Below are positions 44,899 to 53,200 of a stretch of 55,266 bases of DNA, piece after piece. Positions within the stretch are counted from its first letter, which is position 1, and every line of letters begins with the position of its first letter. Below the pieces are notes generated by a model that was not told the origin of the DNA, did no database searches, and saw only the letters and a list, made by a program, of their open reading frames with translations. Source of the stretch: an uncultured Lysobacteraceae bacterium (GTDB taxonomy: Bacteria; Pseudomonadota; Gammaproteobacteria; Xanthomonadales; Xanthomonadaceae); NCBI GenBank assembly GCA_946482565.1, contig CAMLSB010000001.1, positions 1-55,266 on the forward strand. Reading direction: 5' to 3'. The position numbers and the translations under genes were made by a program.

Positions 44899-45696
44899 TC
44901 AAGCCAGGATTTCGACGGGATCACCGAGGCGGATGGTACCCGGCGTGCGCGGGATCAGGTTGCGGCCGAAGGTGACGCCATCGGCGCCACGCCGGTAGGT
45001 GGCGAGTGTCCGCAACGGCTGGCCGTCGGCGTCACGCTCGCCACGCTCCGGATCGACGGTGGTGAACACGCAGCGCACGCAGGCCTTGTCGACTTCGAAC
45101 TCGACCTCGCCGATGCGGATGCGAGACCAGCCGTCCTCCGCGTGCGCGGGCGCGCCGTCCACGATCAGGTTCGGACGGAAGCGCAGCGGTGATACCGGCC
45201 GGTCGAGCTTCGTGTTGAGCAGGTCGACGGCGGCGCGCGTGATGAGCAGCAGCGGATACGCATCCGCGAAGCTGACTTCGTCGCCCGGCTGCGCATGGGA
45301 CGACGTCATCGCGCGATGCACGTCGCCATCCATGTGGACCAGGCGCACGGCCCGGCCAAGGAATTCCGACAGCCAGGCATCCGCCGCGGCATCGCAGGGA
45401 CGCGCCGACACGTCGCTCTTCCACACCGTCACCGGCAGGCGCGCTTCGCCTGCCGGACTCGGGACCTGCATCGGCGCCATGCCCGGCGCCTGCAGCGACA
45501 GCATGCCCGTCGCTGCCGGTTCGGCATGCACCAATGTCAGCCGCGGCAACTCCCGGCCAGTGATGAACTTGCCCGACGGATCGACCACCATCCAGCGCCG
45601 GTCGTGCGCGAGGCCGCGCGGTTCGACCATGGCCGCTTCGGTCGGCAGCGGTGCGCACGACTTCATCGGGTAACGATAGAGGCCGCCGAGCCGCAT
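44899..45696 (-). CDS. MOSC-domain protein (YcbX-like)
   Basis: A 265-aa cytosolic protein beginning MRLGGLYRYPMKSCAPLP, the MOSC N-terminal beta-barrel start, followed by LAHDRRWMVVDPSGKFITGR, FRPNLIVDG and DKACVRCVFTTVDPE with the conserved cysteines, ending in TFGRNLIPRTPGTIRLGD. MOSC proteins bind molybdenum cofactor and, as YcbX, detoxify N-hydroxylated base analogues with a reductase partner. No ferredoxin domain is attached. It starts six bases after the MATE gene ends. Confidence 0.9.
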   Translation of the reverse strand: MRLGGLYRYPMKSCAPLPTEAAMVEPRGLAHDRRWMVVDPSGKFITGRELPRLTLVHAEPAATGMLSLQAPGMAPMQVPSPAGEARLPVTVWKSDVSARPCDAAADAWLSEFLGRAVRLVHMDGDVHRAMTSSHAQPGDEVSFADAYPLLLITRAAVDLLNTKLDRPVSPLRFRPNLIVDGAPAHAEDGWSRIRIGEVEFEVDKACVRCVFTTVDPERGERDADGQPLRTLATYRRGADGVTFGRNLIPRTPGTIRLGDPVEILA

Positions 45697-45702
45697 CGCC
45701 CG

Positions 45703-47118
45703 CTACACCTGCACCGTCTTCCACTTGCCGCGCGTGAACAGCCACAACGTGAACAGGCCCACCGACGTCTCCGACGCGAACACCGCCCAGAACACGCCGG
45801 ATTCCGCGTGGCCGCGGCCGATCGCGAGGTACCAGGCCAGCGGGATCTGGATCAGCCAGAAAAACACCACGTTGATCTTCGTCGGCGTCATGGTGTCGCC
45901 GGCGCCGTTGAAGGCCTGCACCGCCACCATCCACCAGCCGTAGACGAAGAACGAGTAGGACATGATCCGCACCCACTCCGCGCCGATGGCGACGACCCTC
46001 GCGTCGTCGGTGAAGAAGCCGACGATCTGGCGCGGAAACAGGAAGAACACGATCGACACGCACACCAGGTAGGCCATGTTGTACCAGCCGATGTGCCACA
46101 CCGCCGATTCGGCGCGGCCGGGCTCGTTGGCGCCGAGGTTCTGGCCGACCAGCGTCGCCGCCGCGTTCGACATGCCCCAGGCCGGCATGAAGGTGAACAT
46201 CATCACGCGGATCGTGATCGTCGCGCCAGCCACCGCTTCGCTGCCGATGCTGGCGAGGATACGCACGAGGAAGATCCACGACGTCATGCCGATGATCATC
46301 TGGCCGACGCCGCCGATCGAGGTGCGCACGATGTGCCACGCCGTGTCGCCGCGCCAACCCAGGTGCGCGGCGAGCACGCGGATGTGCCGGCCGCCCTGGA
46401 ACAGCACCCACAGCTGCAGCAGCACCCCGCAGCCGCGGCCGATGCTGGTCGCGACCGCCGCGCCCTGCACGCCCAGTTCCGGGAACGGCCCGATGCCGAA
46501 GATCAGCAGCGGGTCGAGCACGATGTTCAGGCCGTTCGCCAGCCACAGCACGCGCATCGCGATCGAGGCATCGCCCGCGCCGCGGAAGACCGCGTTGATG
46601 ACGAACAGCAGCATCACCACGACGTTCGTGCCCAGCGCGACCTGCATGTAGCCGACGCCGTGTTCCAGCGTCCACGGGTCCGCGCCCATCAGCACAAGCA
46701 GCTCGCGCGCCCACACGATGCCGGCGACGGCGAACGGCACCGACGCGAGGATCGCGATCCAGATCGCCTGTACCGCCGTGACGGAGGCCTCCTCCGCCTT
46801 GCCCTCGCCCACGCGCCTGGCGACGATCGCGGTGACGCCCATCGCCAGGCCCATGGCGATCGAATACATCAGGAACATGTAGCTTTCGGTCAGCCCGACC
46901 GTGGCGACCGCCGACGACCCGAGCTTGCCGACGAAGAAGATGTCGACGACCGCGAACGTCGACTCCAGCACCAGCTCGAGCACCATCGGCACCGCGAGCA
47001 GGAACACCGCGCGGCGCAGCGGGATCTTCGTGTAGTCGGCGCCGGTGCCCCGGATCGCATCGCGGACCTCGGCCCAGAGGGAGGGTCGGGGCGCGGCGGT
47101 GGATCGGGAGTCGGTCAT
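45703..47118 (-). CDS. MATE family efflux transporter
   Basis: A 471-aa inner-membrane exporter with twelve predicted helices in two homologous halves: LAVPMVLELVLESTFAVVDI, VTAIVARRVGEGKAEEA, and in the second half TLVGQNLGANEPGRAE. The family exports cationic drugs or metabolites using a sodium or proton gradient. It leads an operon with the MOSC and NTF2-like genes and is divergent to an AraC regulator gene with 78-117 bases between starts, depending on which regulator start is used. Confidence 0.9.
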   Translation of the reverse strand: MTDSRSTAAPRPSLWAEVRDAIRGTGADYTKIPLRRAVFLLAVPMVLELVLESTFAVVDIFFVGKLGSSAVATVGLTESYMFLMYSIAMGLAMGVTAIVARRVGEGKAEEASVTAVQAIWIAILASVPFAVAGIVWARELLVLMGADPWTLEHGVGYMQVALGTNVVVMLLFVINAVFRGAGDASIAMRVLWLANGLNIVLDPLLIFGIGPFPELGVQGAAVATSIGRGCGVLLQLWVLFQGGRHIRVLAAHLGWRGDTAWHIVRTSIGGVGQMIIGMTSWIFLVRILASIGSEAVAGATITIRVMMFTFMPAWGMSNAAATLVGQNLGANEPGRAESAVWHIGWYNMAYLVCVSIVFFLFPRQIVGFFTDDARVVAIGAEWVRIMSYSFFVYGWWMVAVQAFNGAGDTMTPTKINVVFFWLIQIPLAWYLAIGRGHAESGVFWAVFASETSVGLFTLWLFTRGKWKTVQV

Positions 47119-47235
47119 GGAAGGCTCCTGGGGTCGGTGGATATTAGGGGAAAACGACGAAACGCCTGACGGGGCGATGAAAGGGCCGTTGCCGGGATGA
47201 CAGTGCCCTTGCGCCTGTGGCGTAGTGGCTGCCAG

Positions 47236-48099
47236 ATGGCCTCCGCCCCTGCCCCCGCTTCCAGCCCCGCGCCGCTCGGCGTGCGCGGCCGTCCGCTCCT
47301 GCACCAGGCGACGGGCGATCTCGCGCTGGCCTTGTTGCAGCCGACCATCCCCGAGCACGAGATCCGTCACCACCAGCACGACGACATGCATGTCGTGGTC
47401 CTGCTGGCTGGCCGCTACGTCAGCGACGCCACGGGAATGCCGGAGGTCTGCGCGGAGCCGGCGGTGATCTTCAATCCACCCGGCACGGAGCACCGCGACC
47501 GCTTCCGTTCGCGCGACGGCCGCTTCATGACGCTGGCGATGCCGGCCGCGGCGTATGCGCGCCTGTGCGACGGCGCCAAGCCTTCGCCGCACGCCGTGCG
47601 GCTGCCGCCCGCGTCGCTTGCGCGGGCGCTGGGCCTGCTGCGCGAGATCGAAGACTGGGACGGCGCCTCGCCCCTGGCCGTGGCATCGGTGTTCTGCGAA
47701 TGGCTCGCCGACGCCGGCGCGCCGGTGGCGCCTGCGGGCGACCAGCGCCTGCAGCGCGTGCGGGAACGGCTCGACGATGCATCGACGCAGCCGCCGTCGC
47801 TCCGGGAACTCGCCGCGATCGCCGGCTTCCATCCGGTCTATCTGGCGCGCGCGTTCCGCCGTCGCTACGGCGTATCGCCGAGCGACTACCTGCGCATGCG
47901 CCGGTTGCACCGCGCGGTCTCGCTGCTGGCCACGCGCCGTACGCTGGCCAACGCCGCGGCGACGCTCGGCTTCACCGATGCCAGCCACCTGCACCGCAGC
48001 TTCGTCGCCGAATTCGGCATGACGCCCGGCGCATTCCGGCGCCTGGCCCTGGGGCGCGACGAGGTTTCGCGGATACAAGACCGGCGCCTGCGCCGGTGA
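47236..48099 (+). CDS. AraC family transcriptional regulator
   Basis: A 287-aa regulator with an N-terminal cupin-like sensor domain (EHEIRHHQHDDMHVVVLLAG, then VIFNPPGTEHRDRF) and a C-terminal double helix-turn-helix: SLRELAAIAGFHPVYLARAF and TLANAAATLGFTDASHLHRS. The divergent MATE operon and the serine-hydrolase gene 32 bases downstream are the likely targets. The start is uncertain: ATG at 47236 was chosen; another in-frame ATG at 47197 would add 13 residues. Confidence 0.88.
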   Translation: MASAPAPASSPAPLGVRGRPLLHQATGDLALALLQPTIPEHEIRHHQHDDMHVVVLLAGRYVSDATGMPEVCAEPAVIFNPPGTEHRDRFRSRDGRFMTLAMPAAAYARLCDGAKPSPHAVRLPPASLARALGLLREIEDWDGASPLAVASVFCEWLADAGAPVAPAGDQRLQRVRERLDDASTQPPSLRELAAIAGFHPVYLARAFRRRYGVSPSDYLRMRRLHRAVSLLATRRTLANAAATLGFTDASHLHRSFVAEFGMTPGAFRRLALGRDEVSRIQDRRLRR

Positions 48100-48131
48100 T
48101 AGCGTCTGGCAAACCCCACGAGGAATCGTCC

Positions 48132-49226
48132 ATGAAGCTTGCATTGCTGGGCGTGGCGCTGGGCGCCGCGTCGTTCGCCGCGAATGCCGGAGGCGCCGCC
48201 CCTGCCGGCGTCGGCCCTGCCGGTCCTGCCGCGTTCGCGAAGGCCCAGGCCGACGTCGAGCACGGCGACTTCAAGGCGATCACCAGCGTCCTGGTCGCGC
48301 AGGACGGCAAGGTCGTCTACGAGCACTATTTCGACGACGGCGGCGCCGAAGCGCGCCGCAACACGCGCTCCGCGACCAAGACCGTCGCCGGCATGCTCGC
48401 CGGGCTGGCGATCGAGGACGGCAAGCTCCCGTCGGCCTCCGCGCGTGTCTTCGACATCCTGCCGGCGCAATACCGCAAGCGCATGGAGCACCCCGACCCG
48501 CGCAAGGACGCGATCACGATCGAGGACCTGCTGACCATGTCCTCGCTCGTGGAGTGCGACGACGAGAACCAGTTCTCGCGCGGCAACGAGGAGCGCATGT
48601 ACATCGTGGAAGACTGGGTGCAGTTCTACGCCGACCTGCCGGTGCAGGGCTTCCCGGCGTGGATGCCGAAGCCGGCGGATTCGCCGCACGGGCGCAGCTT
48701 CCGCTACTGCACCGCCGGCGTGACCACCCTCGGCGCGACGCTGCAGGCCGCGGTGCACGAACCGCTGCAGGCGTACGCGCAGCGACGCCTGTTCGATCCG
48801 CTCGGCATCCAGTCGCCGGAATGGCAGCTGTCGCCGCTGGGCCTTGCGCAGGCCGGCGGTGGCCTCGGCCTGCGCACGCGCGATCTCTGGAAGCTGGCGC
48901 AGCTCTACCTCGACGGTGGCCGCGTGGGCGGCAAGCAGCTCGTGCCCGCCGACTGGGTGCGCCGCTCGCTGTCGCCGCAAGCCACCGCGCGCGACGACGC
49001 CGACTACGGCTATCTCTGGTGGCTGATGAAGATCCCGTACGGCGGCAAGACCGTCGTGATGCCGGCGATGGCCGGCACCGGCGGCAACGACATCTTCCTG
49101 GTCCCGGACAAGCGCGCCGTAGTGGTGATCACGACCGCCAACTACAACGAGCGGCAGCCGCACCAGTACACGTTCAAGCTGCTGCAGGAACTGCTGCCGG
49201 CGCTGGACGGCGAGGCACCGGAATAA
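48132..49226 (+). CDS. Exported serine hydrolase (beta-lactamase/esterase family)
   Basis: A 364-aa exported protein with signal peptide ending at AANA. The class-C beta-lactamase fold contains S80-A-T-K83 (nucleophile and base), a YCT triad in FRYCTAG where penicillin-binding enzymes usually have YxN, and GTGGND near the end in place of KTG. Members include esterases and D-aminopeptidases; beta-lactam hydrolysis is unlikely given the altered third motif. It follows the AraC gene and may be controlled by it. Confidence 0.86.
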   Translation: MKLALLGVALGAASFAANAGGAAPAGVGPAGPAAFAKAQADVEHGDFKAITSVLVAQDGKVVYEHYFDDGGAEARRNTRSATKTVAGMLAGLAIEDGKLPSASARVFDILPAQYRKRMEHPDPRKDAITIEDLLTMSSLVECDDENQFSRGNEERMYIVEDWVQFYADLPVQGFPAWMPKPADSPHGRSFRYCTAGVTTLGATLQAAVHEPLQAYAQRRLFDPLGIQSPEWQLSPLGLAQAGGGLGLRTRDLWKLAQLYLDGGRVGGKQLVPADWVRRSLSPQATARDDADYGYLWWLMKIPYGGKTVVMPAMAGTGGNDIFLVPDKRAVVVITTANYNERQPHQYTFKLLQELLPALDGEAPE

Positions 49227-49269
49227 CGGCGGCCCGGCGCGCGGCCGGATCCGGCGCGCGTTGCCGGAA

Positions 49270-49947
49270 CTACGCCTTGCCCCGCTTTTCGTCGGCCACC
49301 TGGCGCAGCGCCTGCTCGAACACCTCCGGCGGCTGTCCACCGGAGATGAGGTGCTTGCGGTCGAGGATGATCGCCGGCACGGCGTGGATGCCGGCCTGCA
49401 GGAAATACTGTTCGTCGCGGCGCACCTCGTCCGCGCAGGCATCGCCCGCGAGGACCCGTCGCGCCTCGTCCACGGGCAGGCCCGCGCCCGCCGCGATCTC
49501 GACCAGCGTTGCGCGGTCGCTCACGTTGCGGCCTTCGGTGAAATAGGCGCGCAGCAGCGCGTGCTTCAACTCGCGTTGCCGGCCTTCGAGCGCCGCCCAG
49601 TGCAGCAGCCGGTGCGCGTCGAACGTGTTCCAGGTGCGCTGGCGCTTGTCCATGTCGAAGGCGAAGCCGAGCGCGGCGCCGCGCTCGCGGATCGCCTCCT
49701 GGTTCGCGGCGACCTGCGCTTCGGACATGCCGTACTTGCGCGACAGGTGCTCGACGATGTCCTCGCCTTCCGGTCCCATCTGCGGATTGAGCTCGAAGGG
49801 CTGGAAGTGGATGTCGGCCGCGACTTCGCCGTCGAGGCGCTTCAAGGCCGCCTCGAGCGATGCGAGCCCGATCGCGCACCACGGGCACACGACATCGGAG
49901 ACGAAGTCGATGCGCACGGAGCTCGCATCGTGGCCGGAATCGCGCAT
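49270..49947 (-). CDS. DsbA family oxidoreductase (FrnE-like), cytosolic
   Basis: A 225-aa protein starting with VRIDFVSDVVCPWCAIG: a thioredoxin-fold CPWC redox motif as in FrnE-type DsbA relatives, followed by LNPQMGPEGEDIVEHLS, RTWNTFDAHRLLHWA and GIHAVPAIILDRK with the cis-proline. No signal peptide, so it acts in the cytosol, possibly as a dithiol isomerase in stress. The gene starts two bases after the CocE-like gene's stop and ends the three-gene DUF2071-CocE-DsbA operon. Confidence 0.92.
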   Translation of the reverse strand: MRDSGHDASSVRIDFVSDVVCPWCAIGLASLEAALKRLDGEVAADIHFQPFELNPQMGPEGEDIVEHLSRKYGMSEAQVAANQEAIRERGAALGFAFDMDKRQRTWNTFDAHRLLHWAALEGRQRELKHALLRAYFTEGRNVSDRATLVEIAAGAGLPVDEARRVLAGDACADEVRRDEQYFLQAGIHAVPAIILDRKHLISGGQPPEVFEQALRQVADEKRGKA

Positions 49948-49949
49948 GT

Positions 49950-52220
49950 TCACTCCCGCAGGCCGAAATCGAGGTAGCTGCTGCCCTGCCAGCGTACCTC
50001 CAGGGGGACGCCCGCGTCCTGCAGGGATTCGTCGGACGGGTCCCTGCCGCTGCCGAGGTTCAGCTGCCGGTCCGGCTCCTTCACGATGCCGATGGTCACG
50101 ACGAGGCGGCTGCCGGCAGCGAGCTTCTTGCCGAGCAGTCGCGTGTCGCGCACTTCGAGCCGCTGCGGGACGCCCGGCTGCAGCAGATGGCGCTGGCTGC
50201 GATCCCTTGCGTAGCTCGCCCGCTGCAGCCACCAGGCGAGGTCCTGGTAACGGCCGTCGGCGGCCTGCTCGTACACACCGACGATCACGTCCATGTCGCG
50301 CTTGTTGACGGTGAAGTCGAGCGCGCCGGAGAACGGGCCGGCGAACTCGGTGTCCCGCGCGAATGGCGCTGTCGCGAACACCAGCCCGGCATGCGGATCG
50401 AGTTGCGCGTTCACGACGTCCGGCGACGGACGCCAGGCCGCGTCGCTGCGATCGGTGAAGTCGACGTGCTGGCCGGTCGCGGCCTGCGGCTGCGGCTGCG
50501 GCGACAGCAGGTGCTCGTTCCCTTTGCCCGACGCGCCTGCGGCCCCCGGCACCAGGTAATAGCGCTGCGTGCGCGTCGCCATCATCTCCAGCGCATCCGC
50601 ATGCCGCCATGCATCGGCGCCCATCGCTTCCCAGTTCACGCGCGCGGACAGCAGCGACGGCTTCGGCGCGCCTTTCAGCACGTGGTCGAACCACGCCAGC
50701 CGCAACGCCTGCAGGTCGATGCGCGCGACCGGATCGGGCGCGTAGCCCTGCACCAGCGGCGGCACGCCGGTCTGCATCGTGAAGTGTTCGTACGGGCCGA
50801 CGAGCAGCGTCTGGTCGGCATCGGGGCGATGGCGCAGGTGTTCGCGGAAATAGTGCAGCGCGCCGATCTGCGCACCGTCGTAGTAGCCGGTGGTGACGAG
50901 CACCGGGATGTCGATGCCGGCGAACTCGTCGCCCTGCGGCGTCAACGCCCGCCAGTATGCGTCGTAGGCCGGATGCCGCAACCACTGGGCGAAAACCGGG
51001 TTCGCGCTGCCGTCGATCGCCGGCAGCTCGCGATACGGGCGGCCGCTGGCGTACCACGCGCGATCGAGCCGTTCCCAGCGCGCCTGGTCGCCGTAGCGTG
51101 CATCGTCGAGCGTGCGGTTGCTCGCGGCGTACAGCGGCCATGGGTAGATGAAGTTGAGGAAGACGCCGCCTTCCATCGGCACGTCGATGCCGGGTGCCGT
51201 CGTGGCCGAGGTCGCGATCGCCTTCAGCGCTTCCGGGCGGTGCTTGAGCGCGGCCCATTGCGTGTAGCCACTGTAGCTGCCGCCGTACATGCCCACGCGG
51301 CCGTCGCTCCAGGGTTGCCGCGCGATCCAGTCGATGGCCGCGGCCGCGTCGGCACCCTCGTGGCCGTAGGGCGCGATCGCATCGGAACTCCGCCCCTTGC
51401 CGCGCGTGTAGGCGACGACGCCGGCGTAACCGTAAGCCGCCGACTTCTTCGCATCGGCCCACGCCCAGTCGTCGTTGGCGTAGATCGTGAACTGGAACAG
51501 TGCCGGCAACGGCGTTGCATGCGCCGGGCGCACGACGAGCGCGGCCAGGTGCGCGCCGTCCGGCGTTTCGATCATCGCATTCCGGTCGATCACGTAGCGG
51601 CGCGCATCGTCCTTCGCCAGCGCGGCTGCGAACAGCGGCTGGAATGCGGCGTAACTGCTCCAGACCTGGTATTTGCGGACCACGTCCAGCGCTTCGTCCA
51701 GCGTCAGGCGCCGACGACCGGCGAGTTTCGCCAGCGCTGCATCGAGATCGCCGCGCATCCGCGGCAGGTAGCCGCCGAAGCCGAATTCCGCCTGCAGGGC
51801 GATGCGATCGTCGAGCGCGCCGAAGCGCTCCGCGAAGGCAGCGTCCCAGGCTTGCGCATACGAAGGCGCATCCGCGGCCTGGCGCTGTTTCGCGCGCGCG
51901 TGGACCTCGTACTGCAGGTACAGCGGCGGACCACCGGGGTCGGCCGCCTTGCGTACGGCATCGATGTCGGCGATCGCCGCTCCGTCGGCGCCGGCGACCA
52001 TCTCCAGCCGGAACAGCACGCCCGGATCGGGTGCCTTCGTGGCGCGGCGATACGATGCGAGCGTATCGCGCGCCAACGCCGGCATCGATCGCGCGAGGGC
52101 GGCGTCGGAACGGTTAGCGGGCAACCGCAAGTCCCGGGGGGCTCCCGGCGACGCGAACGCCGGCGCCGCCGTGATTGCCGGCATCACCCCCAGCAGCAAC
52201 AGGCCGAGCAGGCGGATCAC
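49950..52220 (-). CDS. CocE/NonD family exported hydrolase with N-terminal extension
   Basis: A 756-aa exported enzyme. The first 20 residues form a signal peptide; about 180 helical residues (ARSMPALARDTLASYRRAT...) precede the catalytic domain, which begins at RNAMIETPDGAHLAALVVRP. The nucleophile is Ser315 in GMYGGSYSGY, and the C-terminal jelly roll ends LEVRWQGSSYLDFG. I chose GTG at 52220 because GGGGAA lies upstream and the signal peptide then starts at residue 2; this GTG overlaps the stop of the DUF2071 gene (GTGA). An ATG 13 codons later would cut the hydrophobic core. Confidence 0.87.
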   Translation of the reverse strand: MIRLLGLLLLGVMPAITAAPAFASPGAPRDLRLPANRSDAALARSMPALARDTLASYRRATKAPDPGVLFRLEMVAGADGAAIADIDAVRKAADPGGPPLYLQYEVHARAKQRQAADAPSYAQAWDAAFAERFGALDDRIALQAEFGFGGYLPRMRGDLDAALAKLAGRRRLTLDEALDVVRKYQVWSSYAAFQPLFAAALAKDDARRYVIDRNAMIETPDGAHLAALVVRPAHATPLPALFQFTIYANDDWAWADAKKSAAYGYAGVVAYTRGKGRSSDAIAPYGHEGADAAAAIDWIARQPWSDGRVGMYGGSYSGYTQWAALKHRPEALKAIATSATTAPGIDVPMEGGVFLNFIYPWPLYAASNRTLDDARYGDQARWERLDRAWYASGRPYRELPAIDGSANPVFAQWLRHPAYDAYWRALTPQGDEFAGIDIPVLVTTGYYDGAQIGALHYFREHLRHRPDADQTLLVGPYEHFTMQTGVPPLVQGYAPDPVARIDLQALRLAWFDHVLKGAPKPSLLSARVNWEAMGADAWRHADALEMMATRTQRYYLVPGAAGASGKGNEHLLSPQPQPQAATGQHVDFTDRSDAAWRPSPDVVNAQLDPHAGLVFATAPFARDTEFAGPFSGALDFTVNKRDMDVIVGVYEQAADGRYQDLAWWLQRASYARDRSQRHLLQPGVPQRLEVRDTRLLGKKLAAGSRLVVTIGIVKEPDRQLNLGSGRDPSDESLQDAGVPLEVRWQGSSYLDFGLRE

Positions 52221-52963
52221 GACTTCCCCGCCGGAAGCACGCGCTCCCAGAGCACCTCGAAGCGTACCTTCGGCACGGCGAAGCAGAACGGCGCGCCCAC
52301 CGCGCCCACCTCCTGCAGCAAGCCCGCACCCGTCACTGCGGTGGACTGCAGCGGAACCACCGTGTCCACGTCGATCGGCAGCGAGATTCCCGCCTGGGCG
52401 ATGCGGCGTTCCCCGTCGATCGCGACGACGGCGGACTCCTGTAGGCACAGGAAGCGCACCGCGCCGGCCCAGCTCGCGAAGAAGCGGTCGAACCCGGCGG
52501 GCAGCACGCGTGCCGACGCGCGCTCGAGCTTGCTGTCCAGTGCCGGTGCACTGCCCTCGCCCGGATCCAGCACGGTCTCGTAGCCATCGTCGCTGCGTTC
52601 GTGCGCGAAGCGGAGCGGCAGGTGCGACGGCAAGGCATCGCTCGCCAGGCGGCTGCCCAGGACGTAGGCGGGATGGTCGAATGCGTTGCGCAGGAACAGC
52701 ACAGTGCGGGTCGGCGCTTCTCCTCCAGGCAGCGTTTGCACGTACAGCCGCCAGTTGCTCTGCAGCGGCGACGGACACAGGCGCCGCAACGACCCCAGCC
52801 ACTTCGCGCCGAAGTGGCGATGCCGGTACGTGAGGATGGTGAACAGCGTCAGGCCTGCGCGCTCGATCACGGCCACGCCCGGCGGCACGAATCGCCGGAT
52901 ACGCTCGACCGGGACGATCCACGTCAGATAGACGACATCCTCGACATCGCTCGCGAACGGCAC
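52217..52963 (-). CDS. DUF2071 family protein, true start uncertain
   Basis: From the GTG at 52963 the product is 248 aa: VVYLTWIVPVERIRRFVPPG is the conserved DUF2071 start of the acetoacetate-decarboxylase-like fold, and KVRFEVLWERVLPAGKS ends it. In-frame sequence upstream stays protein-like (INVYVHPTPGLRGRLFAAVA, then RAIRRLRRGLFALLPF) as far as a TGA at about 53095, but has no ATG, GTG or TTG; a CTG at 53083 is the only common rare start. The gene may therefore begin upstream with a non-canonical codon. Function unknown; it leads the CocE-DsbA operon. Confidence 0.72.
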   Translation of the reverse strand: MPFASDVEDVVYLTWIVPVERIRRFVPPGVAVIERAGLTLFTILTYRHRHFGAKWLGSLRRLCPSPLQSNWRLYVQTLPGGEAPTRTVLFLRNAFDHPAYVLGSRLASDALPSHLPLRFAHERSDDGYETVLDPGEGSAPALDSKLERASARVLPAGFDRFFASWAGAVRFLCLQESAVVAIDGERRIAQAGISLPIDVDTVVPLQSTAVTGAGLLQEVGAVGAPFCFAVPKVRFEVLWERVLPAGKS

Positions 52964-53200
52964 GAACGGCAGCAGCGCAAACAGCCCGCGGCGCAGGCGC
53001 CGGATCGCCCTGGAATTCGCGACGGCCGCAAACAGGCGACCCCGCAGCCCGGGTGTCGGATGTACGTAGACGTTGATGGCCAGCCCCCTGGATCAAGTCC
53101 GCGCAGTTTGCCCGCTGTGGCCGCCCGCTGCACCCCCGTCCGGGGTGGCTCCAGGCCGCGATCCGGGACCCGGGACCGGGCAACCTGCGATCATTGCGGG

